Positions 1 to 6,379 of a stretch of DNA of 12,822 nt are shown here, one piece after another. The DNA comes from Candidatus Omnitrophota bacterium (GTDB lineage: Bacteria; Omnitrophota; Gorgyraeia; Gygaellales; Profunditerraquicolaceae): contig JALNZI010000030.1 in assembly GCA_023229385.1 (NCBI GenBank), positions 1 through 12,822 on the forward strand, given 5' to 3'. Numbering within the stretch: position 1 is the stretch's first letter; the number at the start of each line of letters is the position of its first letter. Made by a program: the position numbers and the translations under genes. The notes beneath the pieces were generated by a model, which was not told the origin of the DNA, searched no databases, and saw only the letters and a program-made list of their open reading frames with translations.

Positions 1-1
1 A

Positions 2-466
2 CTTTGGGCCCCTTGGAGGATTAATTATGTAAGTGCTAAATCTAAAGCCAAGGGGTGTATTTTTTGCAAGGCCAAGAATGCTGTTTTGCCGGAGCAGGTA
101 ATTTTTAAAACCAAGCATGCTATTGTTATGCTGAATATTTACCCTTATAATAACGGGCATCTTTTGGTTGCTCCTTTAAGGCATATCCGTGATATATCTC
201 AATTAACCCAGGAAGAAATCCTGGATTTATTTAAATGTTTAAACAGGGCAAAGTTACTTCTGCAAAAAGCCCTAAAGCCGCAAGGTTATAATATAGGTTT
301 CAACCTCACCCGTTCAGCCGGCGCCGGAATTACAGGGCATTTGCATATGCATATTGTCCCGCGCTGGATAGGCGATACTAACTTTATGCCGGTTATTGCG
401 GGCACTAAGATTATCTCACAATCCTTGGATGAATTAGCCAGGTGTTTAAAAAATGCCGATAAATAA
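2..466 (+). CDS. HIT-family protein, Ap4A phosphorylase/hydrolase-like (5' partial)
   Basis: The reading frame is open from base 2, so the true start lies just left of the window; 154 residues are visible. An internal TTG at 86 would give a shorter ORF but would remove the conserved N-terminus, so it is not the start. The visible protein opens LWAPWR, has a CIFC zinc-type pair (visible residues 19-22), the GHLLVAP strand, and the HIT triad HLHMHIVP (His 113, 115, 117). The central histidine is the nucleotidylated residue in this family. LWAPWR plus CIFC is typical of the branch that includes the mycobacterial Ap4A phosphorylase, which cleaves diadenosine polyphosphates; the exact substrate here is inferred. 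It overlaps the next gene by 14 bases, so the two are probably co-translated. Confidence 0.9.
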   Translation, partial: LWAPWRINYVSAKSKAKGCIFCKAKNAVLPEQVIFKTKHAIVMLNIYPYNNGHLLVAPLRHIRDISQLTQEEILDLFKCLNRAKLLLQKALKPQGYNIGFNLTRSAGAGITGHLHMHIVPRWIGDTNFMPVIAGTKIISQSLDELARCLKNADK

Positions 467-1604
467 AATCAAAGAATTTGAAGACAAGTTTCTTGCTCCC
501 TATGCTGTTAAGAGTTGTAATTCCCTCGGCCGCAAGCATAAAGAGGAAGAGCATTCCTACCGTTCCTGTTATCAGCGTGACCGTGATCGGATTATCCATT
601 CTGCTGCTTTCAGGAGGTTAGAGTATAAGACCCAGGTTTTTGTCAACCATGAAGGGGATTATTACCGAACCCGGCTGACCCATAGTATTGAAGTTGCTCA
701 AATTGCCCGGACCATTGCCTGGGCATTGCGTTTGAATACGGATTTAACCGAGGCAATTGCCTTGGCTCATGATTTGGGCCATACTCCTTTTGGCCATTCC
801 GGTGAAGAAGTGCTTAATGAGCTGATGGCTAAATGCGGAGGGTTTAATCATAATCTGCAGGGGCTAAGAGTGGTAGATTTCCTGGAGGAACGTTACCCGG
901 AATTCTTGGGCTTGAACTTAAGCTGGGAAGTAAGGGAAGGGATAGTTAAGCATTCTTCAGTTTTTGATATCGCGGTTAAGATCAAAGAATTTTTTCCCGA
1001 AAAAATGCCTTCGTTAGAAACTCAGTTAGTGGATGCTGCGGATGAAATAGCTTATGATAATCATGACTTGGATGACGGCCTGACCTCAGGGTTGATCAAG
1101 GAAAAGGATCTGGAAGGGCTGGAGATCTGGGAGAAAATAAATCGCAAAATTAACCAGAAATATGCTAAAATTGACCTTACCAAACGCAAATACCTGGTTG
1201 TCCGCGGGTTAATTGATTTGCAGGTTACGGATTTGATCCAGCATACCCAGGAAGTAATTAGCCGGCTTAAAATTAAGAATTATGCTGATCTGCGTAAAGT
1301 TAACTATAGGCTGGTGGATTTTAGCAAAGAAATCAAGCAGTTAAGAAAACCGCTGCGGCAGTTCCTCATGCAGAAGCTTTACCATCATTACCGGGTTGTG
1401 CGCATGAGCATTAAAGCCAAGCGTTTTATCCGGGAGCTTTTTTGCGAGTACGCAGCCCGGCCCAAACAGTTGCCTTCTGAGGTGCAGCTGAGAATTCCTG
1501 AGGAAGGAGTAAAGCGCGTAGTCTGTGATTATATTGCTGGCATGACTGACCGCTATTGTTTAGATGAGTATAAGAAATTATTCAACCCCTACGAAAAAGT
1601 ATAG
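453..1604 (+). CDS. dgt: dGTP triphosphohydrolase (dGTPase, HD superfamily)
   Basis: This is a 383-residue cytosolic metal-dependent phosphohydrolase expected to split dGTP, or other dNTPs, into deoxynucleoside and triphosphate, which controls dNTP pools. The N-terminus FLAPYAVKS...GRKH, then RDRDRIIHS (43-50) and AFRRLEYKTQVF (52-63), is characteristic of the dGTPase-like type 2 family. Metal-binding residues are visible: H77 in RLTHS, H106-D107 in AHDLGH with H110, and D194 in VDAADEIAYD. Length and start fit the family. The ATG at 453 lies inside the end of the HIT gene (14-base overlap) and no strong ribosome binding site precedes it, suggesting translational coupling. The family assignment is secure; dGTP specificity is not shown by the sequence, because many members accept several dNTPs. 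Confidence 0.93.
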   Translation: MPINKIKEFEDKFLAPYAVKSCNSLGRKHKEEEHSYRSCYQRDRDRIIHSAAFRRLEYKTQVFVNHEGDYYRTRLTHSIEVAQIARTIAWALRLNTDLTEAIALAHDLGHTPFGHSGEEVLNELMAKCGGFNHNLQGLRVVDFLEERYPEFLGLNLSWEVREGIVKHSSVFDIAVKIKEFFPEKMPSLETQLVDAADEIAYDNHDLDDGLTSGLIKEKDLEGLEIWEKINRKINQKYAKIDLTKRKYLVVRGLIDLQVTDLIQHTQEVISRLKIKNYADLRKVNYRLVDFSKEIKQLRKPLRQFLMQKLYHHYRVVRMSIKAKRFIRELFCEYAARPKQLPSEVQLRIPEEGVKRVVCDYIAGMTDRYCLDEYKKLFNPYEKV

Positions 1605-2631
1605 GTTTTTAGTGTCCGCGGTGCACAGCATTTACCGCTTGCTTAACTCTACCTATGAGCTCAAGGAATTAACCAGCCGTATGGGCAGGTTGTTTTGCCA
1701 GTTCTTTAATGCCCAATATTGCCTGATCGTTTTGCTTGATTCGAATAAGAAATATTCCACCATTAAGTGTTTGATTAAAGATAATAAAAAACTGATTGTT
1801 GACAGAAAAACAAGGATCAGCGGTAGGATTGAAGAAAATATTGTTAAGACTGCCTCAGCAATCAGGAAGGGCGGCCTGCTTGGCGTACCGCTTATCTGTG
1901 AAGACGTACTGGGTTTTATTATTATAAAACGCACTAAAGTGGCCCAGCCCTTTGATAAGTTTGATCAGGAAATGCTGATGAATATGGCAGAGCAGGCGGT
2001 AATCGGGATTAAGAACCTGCAGCTTTATGATGAACAGCAAAAAATAGTTTTTGGCAGCATAAAATCGCTGGTAACTTTATTGGATACCCGCGTGCCTCGC
2101 GAATATACGCATTCGCCGTATTTCAGTAAATTAGTTTGCGCCTTGGGCGGTGAACTGCATTTGGGAGAAAAGCAGATTGAAAGCTTAAAATATGCCAGCC
2201 TTCTGCATGATACCGGCAAGATCGATATCCCGTTTGAGATATTGACTAAGACTACGAAGCTTACTGATGAAGAATATGATATTATCAAGAAGCATCCGGT
2301 TAAGGGTGCGCAGATATTGCGGCCTTTGCAGATTTTACGTCCGGTTATCCCGATCATTATGCATCATCATGAGAAATACAACGGTACGGGTTATCCATCG
2401 CATCTTAAGGGCGGACAGATTCCTTTATGCGCCCGGATTATGTCTGTGGCGGATGCTTTTGAGGCAATGGTTTACGGACGGCCATACAGACAGAGGATGG
2501 ATATTGATTCTGCGCTTAAAGAAATAAAGAAAAAAAGCGGAACCCAATTTGATCCAAAGATCGTGGAAGCCTTTTTAAAGGTGATTAAGAAATTCAATAA
2601 AAGAATTTACTTGCAACAGGATAAGCCTTAG
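1564..2631 (+). CDS. GAF-HD-GYP protein, probable cyclic di-GMP phosphodiesterase
   Basis: This is a 355-residue soluble signalling protein. Residues about 18-155 look like a GAF sensor domain (LLNSTYELKEL near 26-36, LLGVPLICEDVLGFIII at 105-121). Residues about 165-345 are an HD-GYP domain with all signature residues visible: THS (182-184), HD at 215-216 in LLHDTGKIDIP, HP at 244-245, HHHE (267-270), the full GYP triad (276-278), and VADAFEAM (295-302). HD-GYP enzymes cleave cyclic di-GMP to pGpG or GMP; the intact triad suggests an active enzyme. No membrane segment is seen. The start is uncertain. ATG at 1564 overlaps dgt by 41 bases and has no ribosome binding site, whereas GTG at 1612 has an AGG six bases upstream and would give a 339-residue protein that still keeps the GAF domain. 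Confidence 0.92.
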   Translation: MSIRNYSTPTKKYRFLVSAVHSIYRLLNSTYELKELTSRMGRLFCQFFNAQYCLIVLLDSNKKYSTIKCLIKDNKKLIVDRKTRISGRIEENIVKTASAIRKGGLLGVPLICEDVLGFIIIKRTKVAQPFDKFDQEMLMNMAEQAVIGIKNLQLYDEQQKIVFGSIKSLVTLLDTRVPREYTHSPYFSKLVCALGGELHLGEKQIESLKYASLLHDTGKIDIPFEILTKTTKLTDEEYDIIKKHPVKGAQILRPLQILRPVIPIIMHHHEKYNGTGYPSHLKGGQIPLCARIMSVADAFEAMVYGRPYRQRMDIDSALKEIKKKSGTQFDPKIVEAFLKVIKKFNKRIYLQQDKP

Positions 2632-2638
2632 TTATAAT
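2611..2638 (+). promoter_or_regulatory. Candidate sigma70-type promoter upstream of the SPOR gene
   Basis: TTGCAA at 2611-2616 (4 of 6 matches to the -35 consensus) is followed after 16 bp by a perfect TATAAT at 2633-2638. The predicted start point, about 2645, is practically at the ATG (2647), which would make a leaderless transcript. No Shine-Dalgarno sequence precedes that ATG, which agrees with this reading. The box lies at the 3' end of the HD-GYP gene and its stop codon. Confidence 0.5.
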
Positions 2639-2646
2639 ATTGCGCT

Positions 2647-3090
2647 ATGGCAGAAAAACAGGATTATTCACAAAGCGAGCTTTTTACTCAGGAATTGGAT
2701 AACGGCCAATTTAAGCCGCGCCTCCGCAGCAATCCGTTCTTTACGCGTTTCCGTGGGTATGAGAAGGCCCTGCTTTTGATTATGGGCCTGGTGTTGTTGA
2801 GTATTATTTCTTTTTCCCTGGGGGTAGAAAAAGGCAGGCACAGTGTCTTGGTTTCAAATAAAAGTATTGAGCAGGTAAAATACACTATTCAGATAGGGGC
2901 TTTTAAGAATAGGAACCTTGCTTTGCGCCAGGCTCAGGTCTTGGCAAAAAAGGGGCTGACTCCGTTAGTTTTTGTAAAAGGAAGTTATATTATTTTGTGC
3001 GTAGGCAAATTTTCTAATCAAGAGAGCGCGCAACCTTTGCTGAGTCAATTGCAGAGAACCTACGCTGGTTGCCGCATAAGGAGGTTATAA
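2647..3090 (+). CDS. Membrane-anchored SPOR-domain protein
   Basis: This 147-residue protein has a charged cytoplasmic N-terminus (1-39), one transmembrane helix (about 40-60, ALLLIMGLVLLSIISFSLGV) and a C-terminal SPOR domain (about 77-146). The domain opens KYTIQIGAFKNRNLALRQAQ and continues with a Gly-rich turn before ILCVGKFSNQESAQPLLSQL. SPOR domains bind denuded glycan strands of peptidoglycan and usually bring proteins to the division septum, so this is probably a periplasm-facing envelope or division protein; the exact partner is unknown. The ATG has no Shine-Dalgarno sequence and sits directly behind a TATAAT box. The end of the gene contains the strong ribosome binding site of the next gene. 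Confidence 0.85.
   Translation: MAEKQDYSQSELFTQELDNGQFKPRLRSNPFFTRFRGYEKALLLIMGLVLLSIISFSLGVEKGRHSVLVSNKSIEQVKYTIQIGAFKNRNLALRQAQVLAKKGLTPLVFVKGSYIILCVGKFSNQESAQPLLSQLQRTYAGCRIRRL
3078..3084 (+). promoter_or_regulatory. Strong ribosome binding site for the small basic protein
   Basis: AAGGAGG, a full anti-16S match, lies 10 bases before the ATG at 3095 and overlaps the last codons of the SPOR gene. It is one of the two strongest ribosome binding sites in the window and suggests high expression of the small basic protein. Confidence 0.8.
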
Positions 3091-3094
3091 AATC

Positions 3095-3388
3095 ATGTCA
3101 ATTCATCCGTCATTAGTTCTATCGGAAAAAGACAAGATGTCCCGTTCAGTATTAAAGCGTACCGAGCGCATTAGGCAGATGCATGAAAAGGGGAGCTGGA
3201 AAGAAGGCGATTCAGTTTACGGGTTGCCGAAGATTAAAACCTTAAAGATTAAGATCAAGAAAGAAAAAGCGGTTAAGGCCGATGCTACTACTGAAGCAGG
3301 AACGCCGGCTGCCGGAGCGGCGCCAGCGGCAAAAGATGCCAAAGCTGCGTCTGCTAAAGCTGCGCCTAAAGCTCAAGAGAAAAAATGA
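3095..3388 (+). CDS. Small basic protein (PVC-type, TIGR04137-like) with an Ala/Lys tail
   Basis: This 97-residue, very basic protein has two parts. Residues 1-55 (MSIHPSLVLSEKDK, RSVLKRTERI, GSWKEGDSVYGLPK, IKTLKIKIKK) match my recollection of the small basic protein family TIGR04137, found in Planctomycetes, Verrucomicrobia, Chlamydiae and relatives; its function is not established. Residues 56-97 form a low-complexity tail of Ala, Lys, Pro and Thr without predicted structure; classic members are only about 50-60 residues long, so the tail is an addition. The strong ribosome binding site (3078-3084) and the composition suggest an abundant, probably nucleic-acid or ribosome-associated protein; that role is inference. 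The family call depends on memory of the motif, not on a search. Confidence 0.8.
   Translation: MSIHPSLVLSEKDKMSRSVLKRTERIRQMHEKGSWKEGDSVYGLPKIKTLKIKIKKEKAVKADATTEAGTPAAGAAPAAKDAKAASAKAAPKAQEKK
3341..3373 (+). repeat. Imperfect short tandem repeat encoding the Ala/Lys tail
   Basis: Units beginning AAAGCTGCG(T/C)CT occur in series (3341-3355 and 3356-3367, then a partial AAAGCT at 3368-3373) and encode KAASA, KAAP and KA. Such repeats can change copy number by slippage, so the tail length may vary between strains. Confidence 0.5.
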
Positions 3389-3390
3389 AA

Positions 3391-3396
3391 TATAAT
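3391..3396 (+). promoter_or_regulatory. TATAAT box directly upstream of the SH3b gene
   Basis: A perfect TATAAT ends five bases before the ATG at 3401. No -35-like hexamer is present at 16-18 bp spacing, and the TG at 3386-3387 is two bases too far upstream for a standard extended -10. The gene also lacks a Shine-Dalgarno sequence. A leaderless promoter is possible but weakly supported. Confidence 0.3.
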
Positions 3397-3400
3397 ATAA

Positions 3401-4195
3401 ATGCAGCCAAACTTTAAGTATAAAATAATACTGTTTGTTTTTCTGCTGGGTTTTATCTTACCGGGAGCTGTCTTTGCCGCCGGCTTTACCGCATTTACCG
3501 GGCAGACTAACGCAGATGAGGTCAATGTCCGCGTTGATGCTACAGTAAGCTCAAAAGTTGCCTGTACCCTTGATAAAGGCAAGCTGGTAGAAGTGGCCTC
3601 TGAGGCATATGATTGGTATAAGATACACCTTCCCGGTGAAGCTCCTTCCTACATCAAGAAGGAGCTTGTGGAATGTATTGATCGAGCTCCTGAGAAGTGT
3701 TCTAATGCCAAGGTAATCGGCAATAAGGTAAATATCCGTCTTGGTCCGGGTGAGTCGTTCTGGATTCTGGGGCAGGTTGATAAGTCAACCGTAGTCAATA
3801 TTATCCAGGATGAAGGAGACTGGTATAAAATTGAGCCGGTACACCAAAGTTATGGCTGGGTAAATAAAAAGTTCATCAATAAAGAAATAATTATCCTTGA
3901 AAAAGTTTCCCCGGAGGCTGAAGATAAATCCGCGGGCACTCTTGTTGCGGCAATGCCTAAAGAATCCGATCAAATAACCATTGAAGGTACGGTTAGTCCT
4001 TACGGGGTGGTCTTATGGCGTAAGGCAACTCATAAATTGGTTACTGCTGATCAGAAAACCTATTTTCTGAAAGGTAATCGAAAAGGGCTGAACAGCCTTA
4101 ATTACAGTAAGGTTAAAGTTACCGGTAAAATAATTAACCCGCAAAACAGCAAGTATCCGATTATTGAAGCAGCTGTTATTGAGGTCTTGAATTGA
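3401..4195 (+). CDS. Exported protein with two bacterial SH3 (SH3b) domains
   Basis: This 264-residue protein has a signal peptide (FKYK followed by a hydrophobic core at about 9-20, with likely signal-peptidase cleavage after VFA at residue 26). The first SH3b domain spans about 36-92 (ADEVNVRVDATVSSKVACTL, then DWYKIHLPG). The second spans about 105-160 (GNKVNIRLGPGESFWILGQV, DWYKIEPV, YGWVNKKFI). A C-terminal all-beta segment (about 190-264, IEGTVSPYG...VKVTGKI) resembles an OB-like barrel, but I cannot name it. SH3b domains usually bind peptidoglycan peptides or other envelope ligands. No catalytic domain is visible, so it is probably a periplasmic binding or scaffold protein. It is followed by the site-2 protease with a 4-base overlap. 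Confidence 0.85.
   Translation: MQPNFKYKIILFVFLLGFILPGAVFAAGFTAFTGQTNADEVNVRVDATVSSKVACTLDKGKLVEVASEAYDWYKIHLPGEAPSYIKKELVECIDRAPEKCSNAKVIGNKVNIRLGPGESFWILGQVDKSTVVNIIQDEGDWYKIEPVHQSYGWVNKKFINKEIIILEKVSPEAEDKSAGTLVAAMPKESDQITIEGTVSPYGVVLWRKATHKLVTADQKTYFLKGNRKGLNSLNYSKVKVTGKIINPQNSKYPIIEAAVIEVLN
3639..3667. repeat. Perfect 10-bp inverted repeat inside the SH3b gene
   Basis: AAGCTCCTTC (3639-3648) and GAAGGAGCTT (3658-3667) are exact reverse complements around a 9-base loop. They lie between the coding regions of the two SH3b domains. No T-tract follows, so it is not a typical terminator. Confidence 0.7.
4181..4184 (+). promoter_or_regulatory. Ribosome binding site supporting the TTG start at 4192
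   Basis: GAGG lies seven bases before the TTG at 4192, inside the last codons of the SH3b gene. It favours TTG over the downstream ATG at 4252 and implies coupled translation. Confidence 0.55.
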
Positions 4196-4821
4196 GCTTT
4201 CCGCAATTAGTAATTTCATTCGCGATATCTTTTTCCCTTTTATTGATTGCTATGACTGTGCATGAATTCGCCCATGGCCTGGCTGCTTATAAGCTGGGGG
4301 ATTCTACTGCCAGATTTTCCGGCCGGCTTACCTTAAACCCTTTGGCGCATATTGATCCATTTTGGACTATACTCTTGCCGCTTGTACTTTTCTTATCCAG
4401 TTCCGGGCATTTTGTTTTTGGAGCCGCCAAACCTGTGCCTATAAATTATCGTGCATTAAAAAACCCTAAAAGGGATATTATCTGGATTGGTCTAAGCGGG
4501 CCGCTGGCCAACTTAATCCTTGCTTTTATTATTGCCCAGGTATTGAAATTTATTCCCCTCTCGGGTATTCCTGTTTACCTGCTTCTAAACTTACTTTTAA
4601 TCAATGTTATCCTGGCTTTATTCAACCTGATTCCGATACCTCCGTTAGACGGCTCCCGGGTGTTGATGGGTCTGTTGCCTGAGCGCCTGTCGCAGCAGTA
4701 TATTAGTTTTGAGCGTTACGGTTTTATTATCCTTTTTGCGTTTATCTTTCTGGGGGTATTGGATCGATTTCTCTGGCCGATGGTAGCCTTGGTGATCAGA
4801 CTTCTGGGGGTAAGTGTTTAA
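4192..4821 (+). CDS. Site-2-type membrane metalloprotease (peptidase M50 family)
   Basis: This 209-residue polytopic inner-membrane protein carries the M50 zinc site: HEFAH at 24-28 (His24, Glu25, His28) in the first membrane segment, and the third ligand in NLIPIPPLDG (145-154, Asp153). Further hydrophobic segments are near 57-72, 98-118, 127-147 and 176-198. It is the short form, without a PDZ domain, common as YwhC/sll0862-like proteases in many bacteria; these cut transmembrane substrates, whose identity here is unknown. The start is a TTG whose bases overlap the TGA stop of the previous gene; GAGG at 4181-4184 sits seven bases upstream. The next possible ATG (4252) would delete the first helix, so TTG is preferred. 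Confidence 0.9.
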   Translation: MSFPQLVISFAISFSLLLIAMTVHEFAHGLAAYKLGDSTARFSGRLTLNPLAHIDPFWTILLPLVLFLSSSGHFVFGAAKPVPINYRALKNPKRDIIWIGLSGPLANLILAFIIAQVLKFIPLSGIPVYLLLNLLLINVILALFNLIPIPPLDGSRVLMGLLPERLSQQYISFERYGFIILFAFIFLGVLDRFLWPMVALVIRLLGVSV

Positions 4822-4822
4822 A

Positions 4823-5908
4823 ATGCGTAAAATAAAAGTAAATTTAGGCAGGCGTTCTTACGATATAGCTATCGGCAAGTCGATCCTTGATAAATTAGCC
4901 GGGTATTTGCGTAAGTTGGATATCGGACAAGACGCCTACATTATTACCAACGCGCTGCTCAAGAACAAATATGGTGTGGGCCTGTCGAAAGTTTTAGAGG
5001 GTGCGGGTTTTAGCTGCCGTTTTAAGATCGTCCCTGATAGCGAAAAAAGTAAGTCATTAGAAAGTGCCGGGCAGGTAATTAAAGATCTGGCTAAGTTTGA
5101 CCAGAGGAGAAAAGTTTTTATTATTGCTTTTGGCGGCGGGGTAGTGGGGGATCTGGCGGGGTTTGTCGCTTCAGTGTATAAGCGGGGAGTTTCCTATGTG
5201 CAGATTCCTACGACCTTGCTGGCCCAGGTGGATTCGGCTATCGGCGGGAAAACCGCGGTAGACCTGGATTTAGGCAAGAATTTAGTCGGGGCTTTTTATC
5301 AACCCAGGCTTGTATTTAGCGAGATTGACTTCCTGAAGTCTTTGGATAGGCGACAGGTTGCCTCAGGCATGGCAGAAGTAATCAAGTATGCTATTATTAA
5401 GGATAGTGATTTATTCCGCTATTTGGAAAATAAACACAGGGATATTTCTTCACTCAAGCCAGTAGCATTAGAAAAGATTATTGGTGTTTGCAGTGGAATT
5501 AAGGCGGCAATAGCCAGCCGGGATGAAAAAGAGGTATTGGGTTTAAGGACGATTTTAAATTTTGGGCATACATTCGGCCATGCGATTGAATCCGCCTGTG
5601 GTTATCAAGGCTATAATCACGGCGAGGCAGTGGGGTTGGGTATGGTAGCAGCTTCAGATTTGAGTTGTAGATTGGGTTTTATCGATAAGCAGCTGGCCTT
5701 GCGCATTGAGAGCTTAATTAAACTCTACGGTCTGCCTGTAAAATTAAAACGTATATCTACAAAAAAGATTATTAATGCTTATTACCATGATAAGAAATTT
5801 GTTGGTAAACAAAACCGGTTGGTTCTGGTTCGCGGGATTGCTCAGCCTGTAGTTGTGCGCGGTATTGCGCTGGATTTGATAAAAGAGGCGATTGAAAAAA
5901 TCGCCTAA
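4823..5908 (+). CDS. aroB: 3-dehydroquinate synthase
   Basis: This cytosolic enzyme of 361 residues converts DAHP to 3-dehydroquinate, the second step of the shikimate pathway to aromatic amino acids. Visible signatures are the NAD-binding GGGVVGDLAGFVAS (104-117), QIPTTLLAQVDSAIGGKTAV (127-146), KNLVGAFYQP (152-161), and the zinc ligands Glu185 (GMAEVIKY), His249 (NFGHTFGHAIE) and His266 (NHGEAVGLGM). The ATG at 4823 begins one base after the protease stop and is preceded by GGGGGT at 4806-4811. A GTG at 4814 in the same frame would add MFK but lies too close to that site. No other aro gene is in view, so the gene seems to have been placed in an envelope-gene run. Confidence 0.97.
   Translation: MRKIKVNLGRRSYDIAIGKSILDKLAGYLRKLDIGQDAYIITNALLKNKYGVGLSKVLEGAGFSCRFKIVPDSEKSKSLESAGQVIKDLAKFDQRRKVFIIAFGGGVVGDLAGFVASVYKRGVSYVQIPTTLLAQVDSAIGGKTAVDLDLGKNLVGAFYQPRLVFSEIDFLKSLDRRQVASGMAEVIKYAIIKDSDLFRYLENKHRDISSLKPVALEKIIGVCSGIKAAIASRDEKEVLGLRTILNFGHTFGHAIESACGYQGYNHGEAVGLGMVAASDLSCRLGFIDKQLALRIESLIKLYGLPVKLKRISTKKIINAYYHDKKFVGKQNRLVLVRGIAQPVVVRGIALDLIKEAIEKIA
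5887..5905. terminator. Hairpin between convergent genes, candidate terminator
   Basis: GGCGATT (5887-5893) and AATCGCC (5899-5905) form a perfect 7-bp stem with loop GAAAA, just before the aroB stop. On the minus strand it is followed by TCTTTTAT, a modest T-tract, so it best suits the ExeA/GspB unit. On the plus strand the following bases (TAATGTTTATC) are only weakly T-rich. It may act in both directions. Confidence 0.55.
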
Positions 5909-5911
5909 TGT

Positions 5912-6379
5912 TTATCTGTTGGTGAAGAGGGAGACAATTTTCCCTTCGTTGTTTAACTCTACGGTATTTGCGGTTATTTTTTCCACGTTTACCCCTTCAA
6001 TCGAGTCCTTTTCCTTTACAATCTGATTATTTACTATAGCGTAACCTTTATTATCGGAGAAAAATATTCCGTTTAGAATGAATTTCTTTTCCGGTTTATT
6101 TTGTTCTTCAGGCATAACCGCAGGTAACGCCTGGTTGATTTGCGGTTGCTTTTCCGGTATGAGAGTTGTCTTGGAGGGTTCGGTTATGACAGGTTTCTCG
6201 ACTTTGCGCTTAATAAGGCTAAATATGAGGCTGCTCAGGAATAATCCGACAAGAAAAATTAATAAATAAAAGAGGTAAGGTTTTAGCCCTGGTTTTTTAT
6301 TCCGGAGGACTGTTTCTTGGGCTGAGTTCTTTTGGATAGATTCTCCGGTTTTTTTTAAGGCCTCATTAATTATGCTCAT
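5912..6379 (-). CDS. GspB-like inner-membrane protein
   Basis: This 155-residue single-pass protein starts MSIINEALKKT, similar to the N-terminus of GspB proteins of type II secretion. It has a transmembrane helix at about 35-56, a Pro/Glu/Lys-rich periplasmic linker (60-98), and a C-terminal beta domain (about 99-155: FILNGIFFSDNKGYAIVNNQ, then EKDSIEGVNVEKI) that resembles the GspB/PulB and PilP-like periplasmic fold. In Aeromonas, the related ExeB works with ExeA to insert the secretin ring through peptidoglycan. The start at 6379 is chosen because GGAGAG lies three bases upstream (6387-6382); an earlier ATG at 6394 would add five residues. It overlaps the ExeA gene by 14 bases, so the two are coupled. 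Confidence 0.75.
   Translation of the reverse strand: MSIINEALKKTGESIQKNSAQETVLRNKKPGLKPYLFYLLIFLVGLFLSSLIFSLIKRKVEKPVITEPSKTTLIPEKQPQINQALPAVMPEEQNKPEKKFILNGIFFSDNKGYAIVNNQIVKEKDSIEGVNVEKITANTVELNNEGKIVSLFTNR

Noticed and set aside
86..466. Start of the HIT gene at the TTG at 86
   Set aside because: The frame is open to the window edge, and the upstream part encodes LWAPWR and CIFC, conserved features of the family.
2025..2527. Open frames on both strands inside the HD-GYP gene
   Set aside because: They lie wholly within a gene with clear domain motifs, have no recognisable domains and no ribosome binding sites; they are frame shadows.
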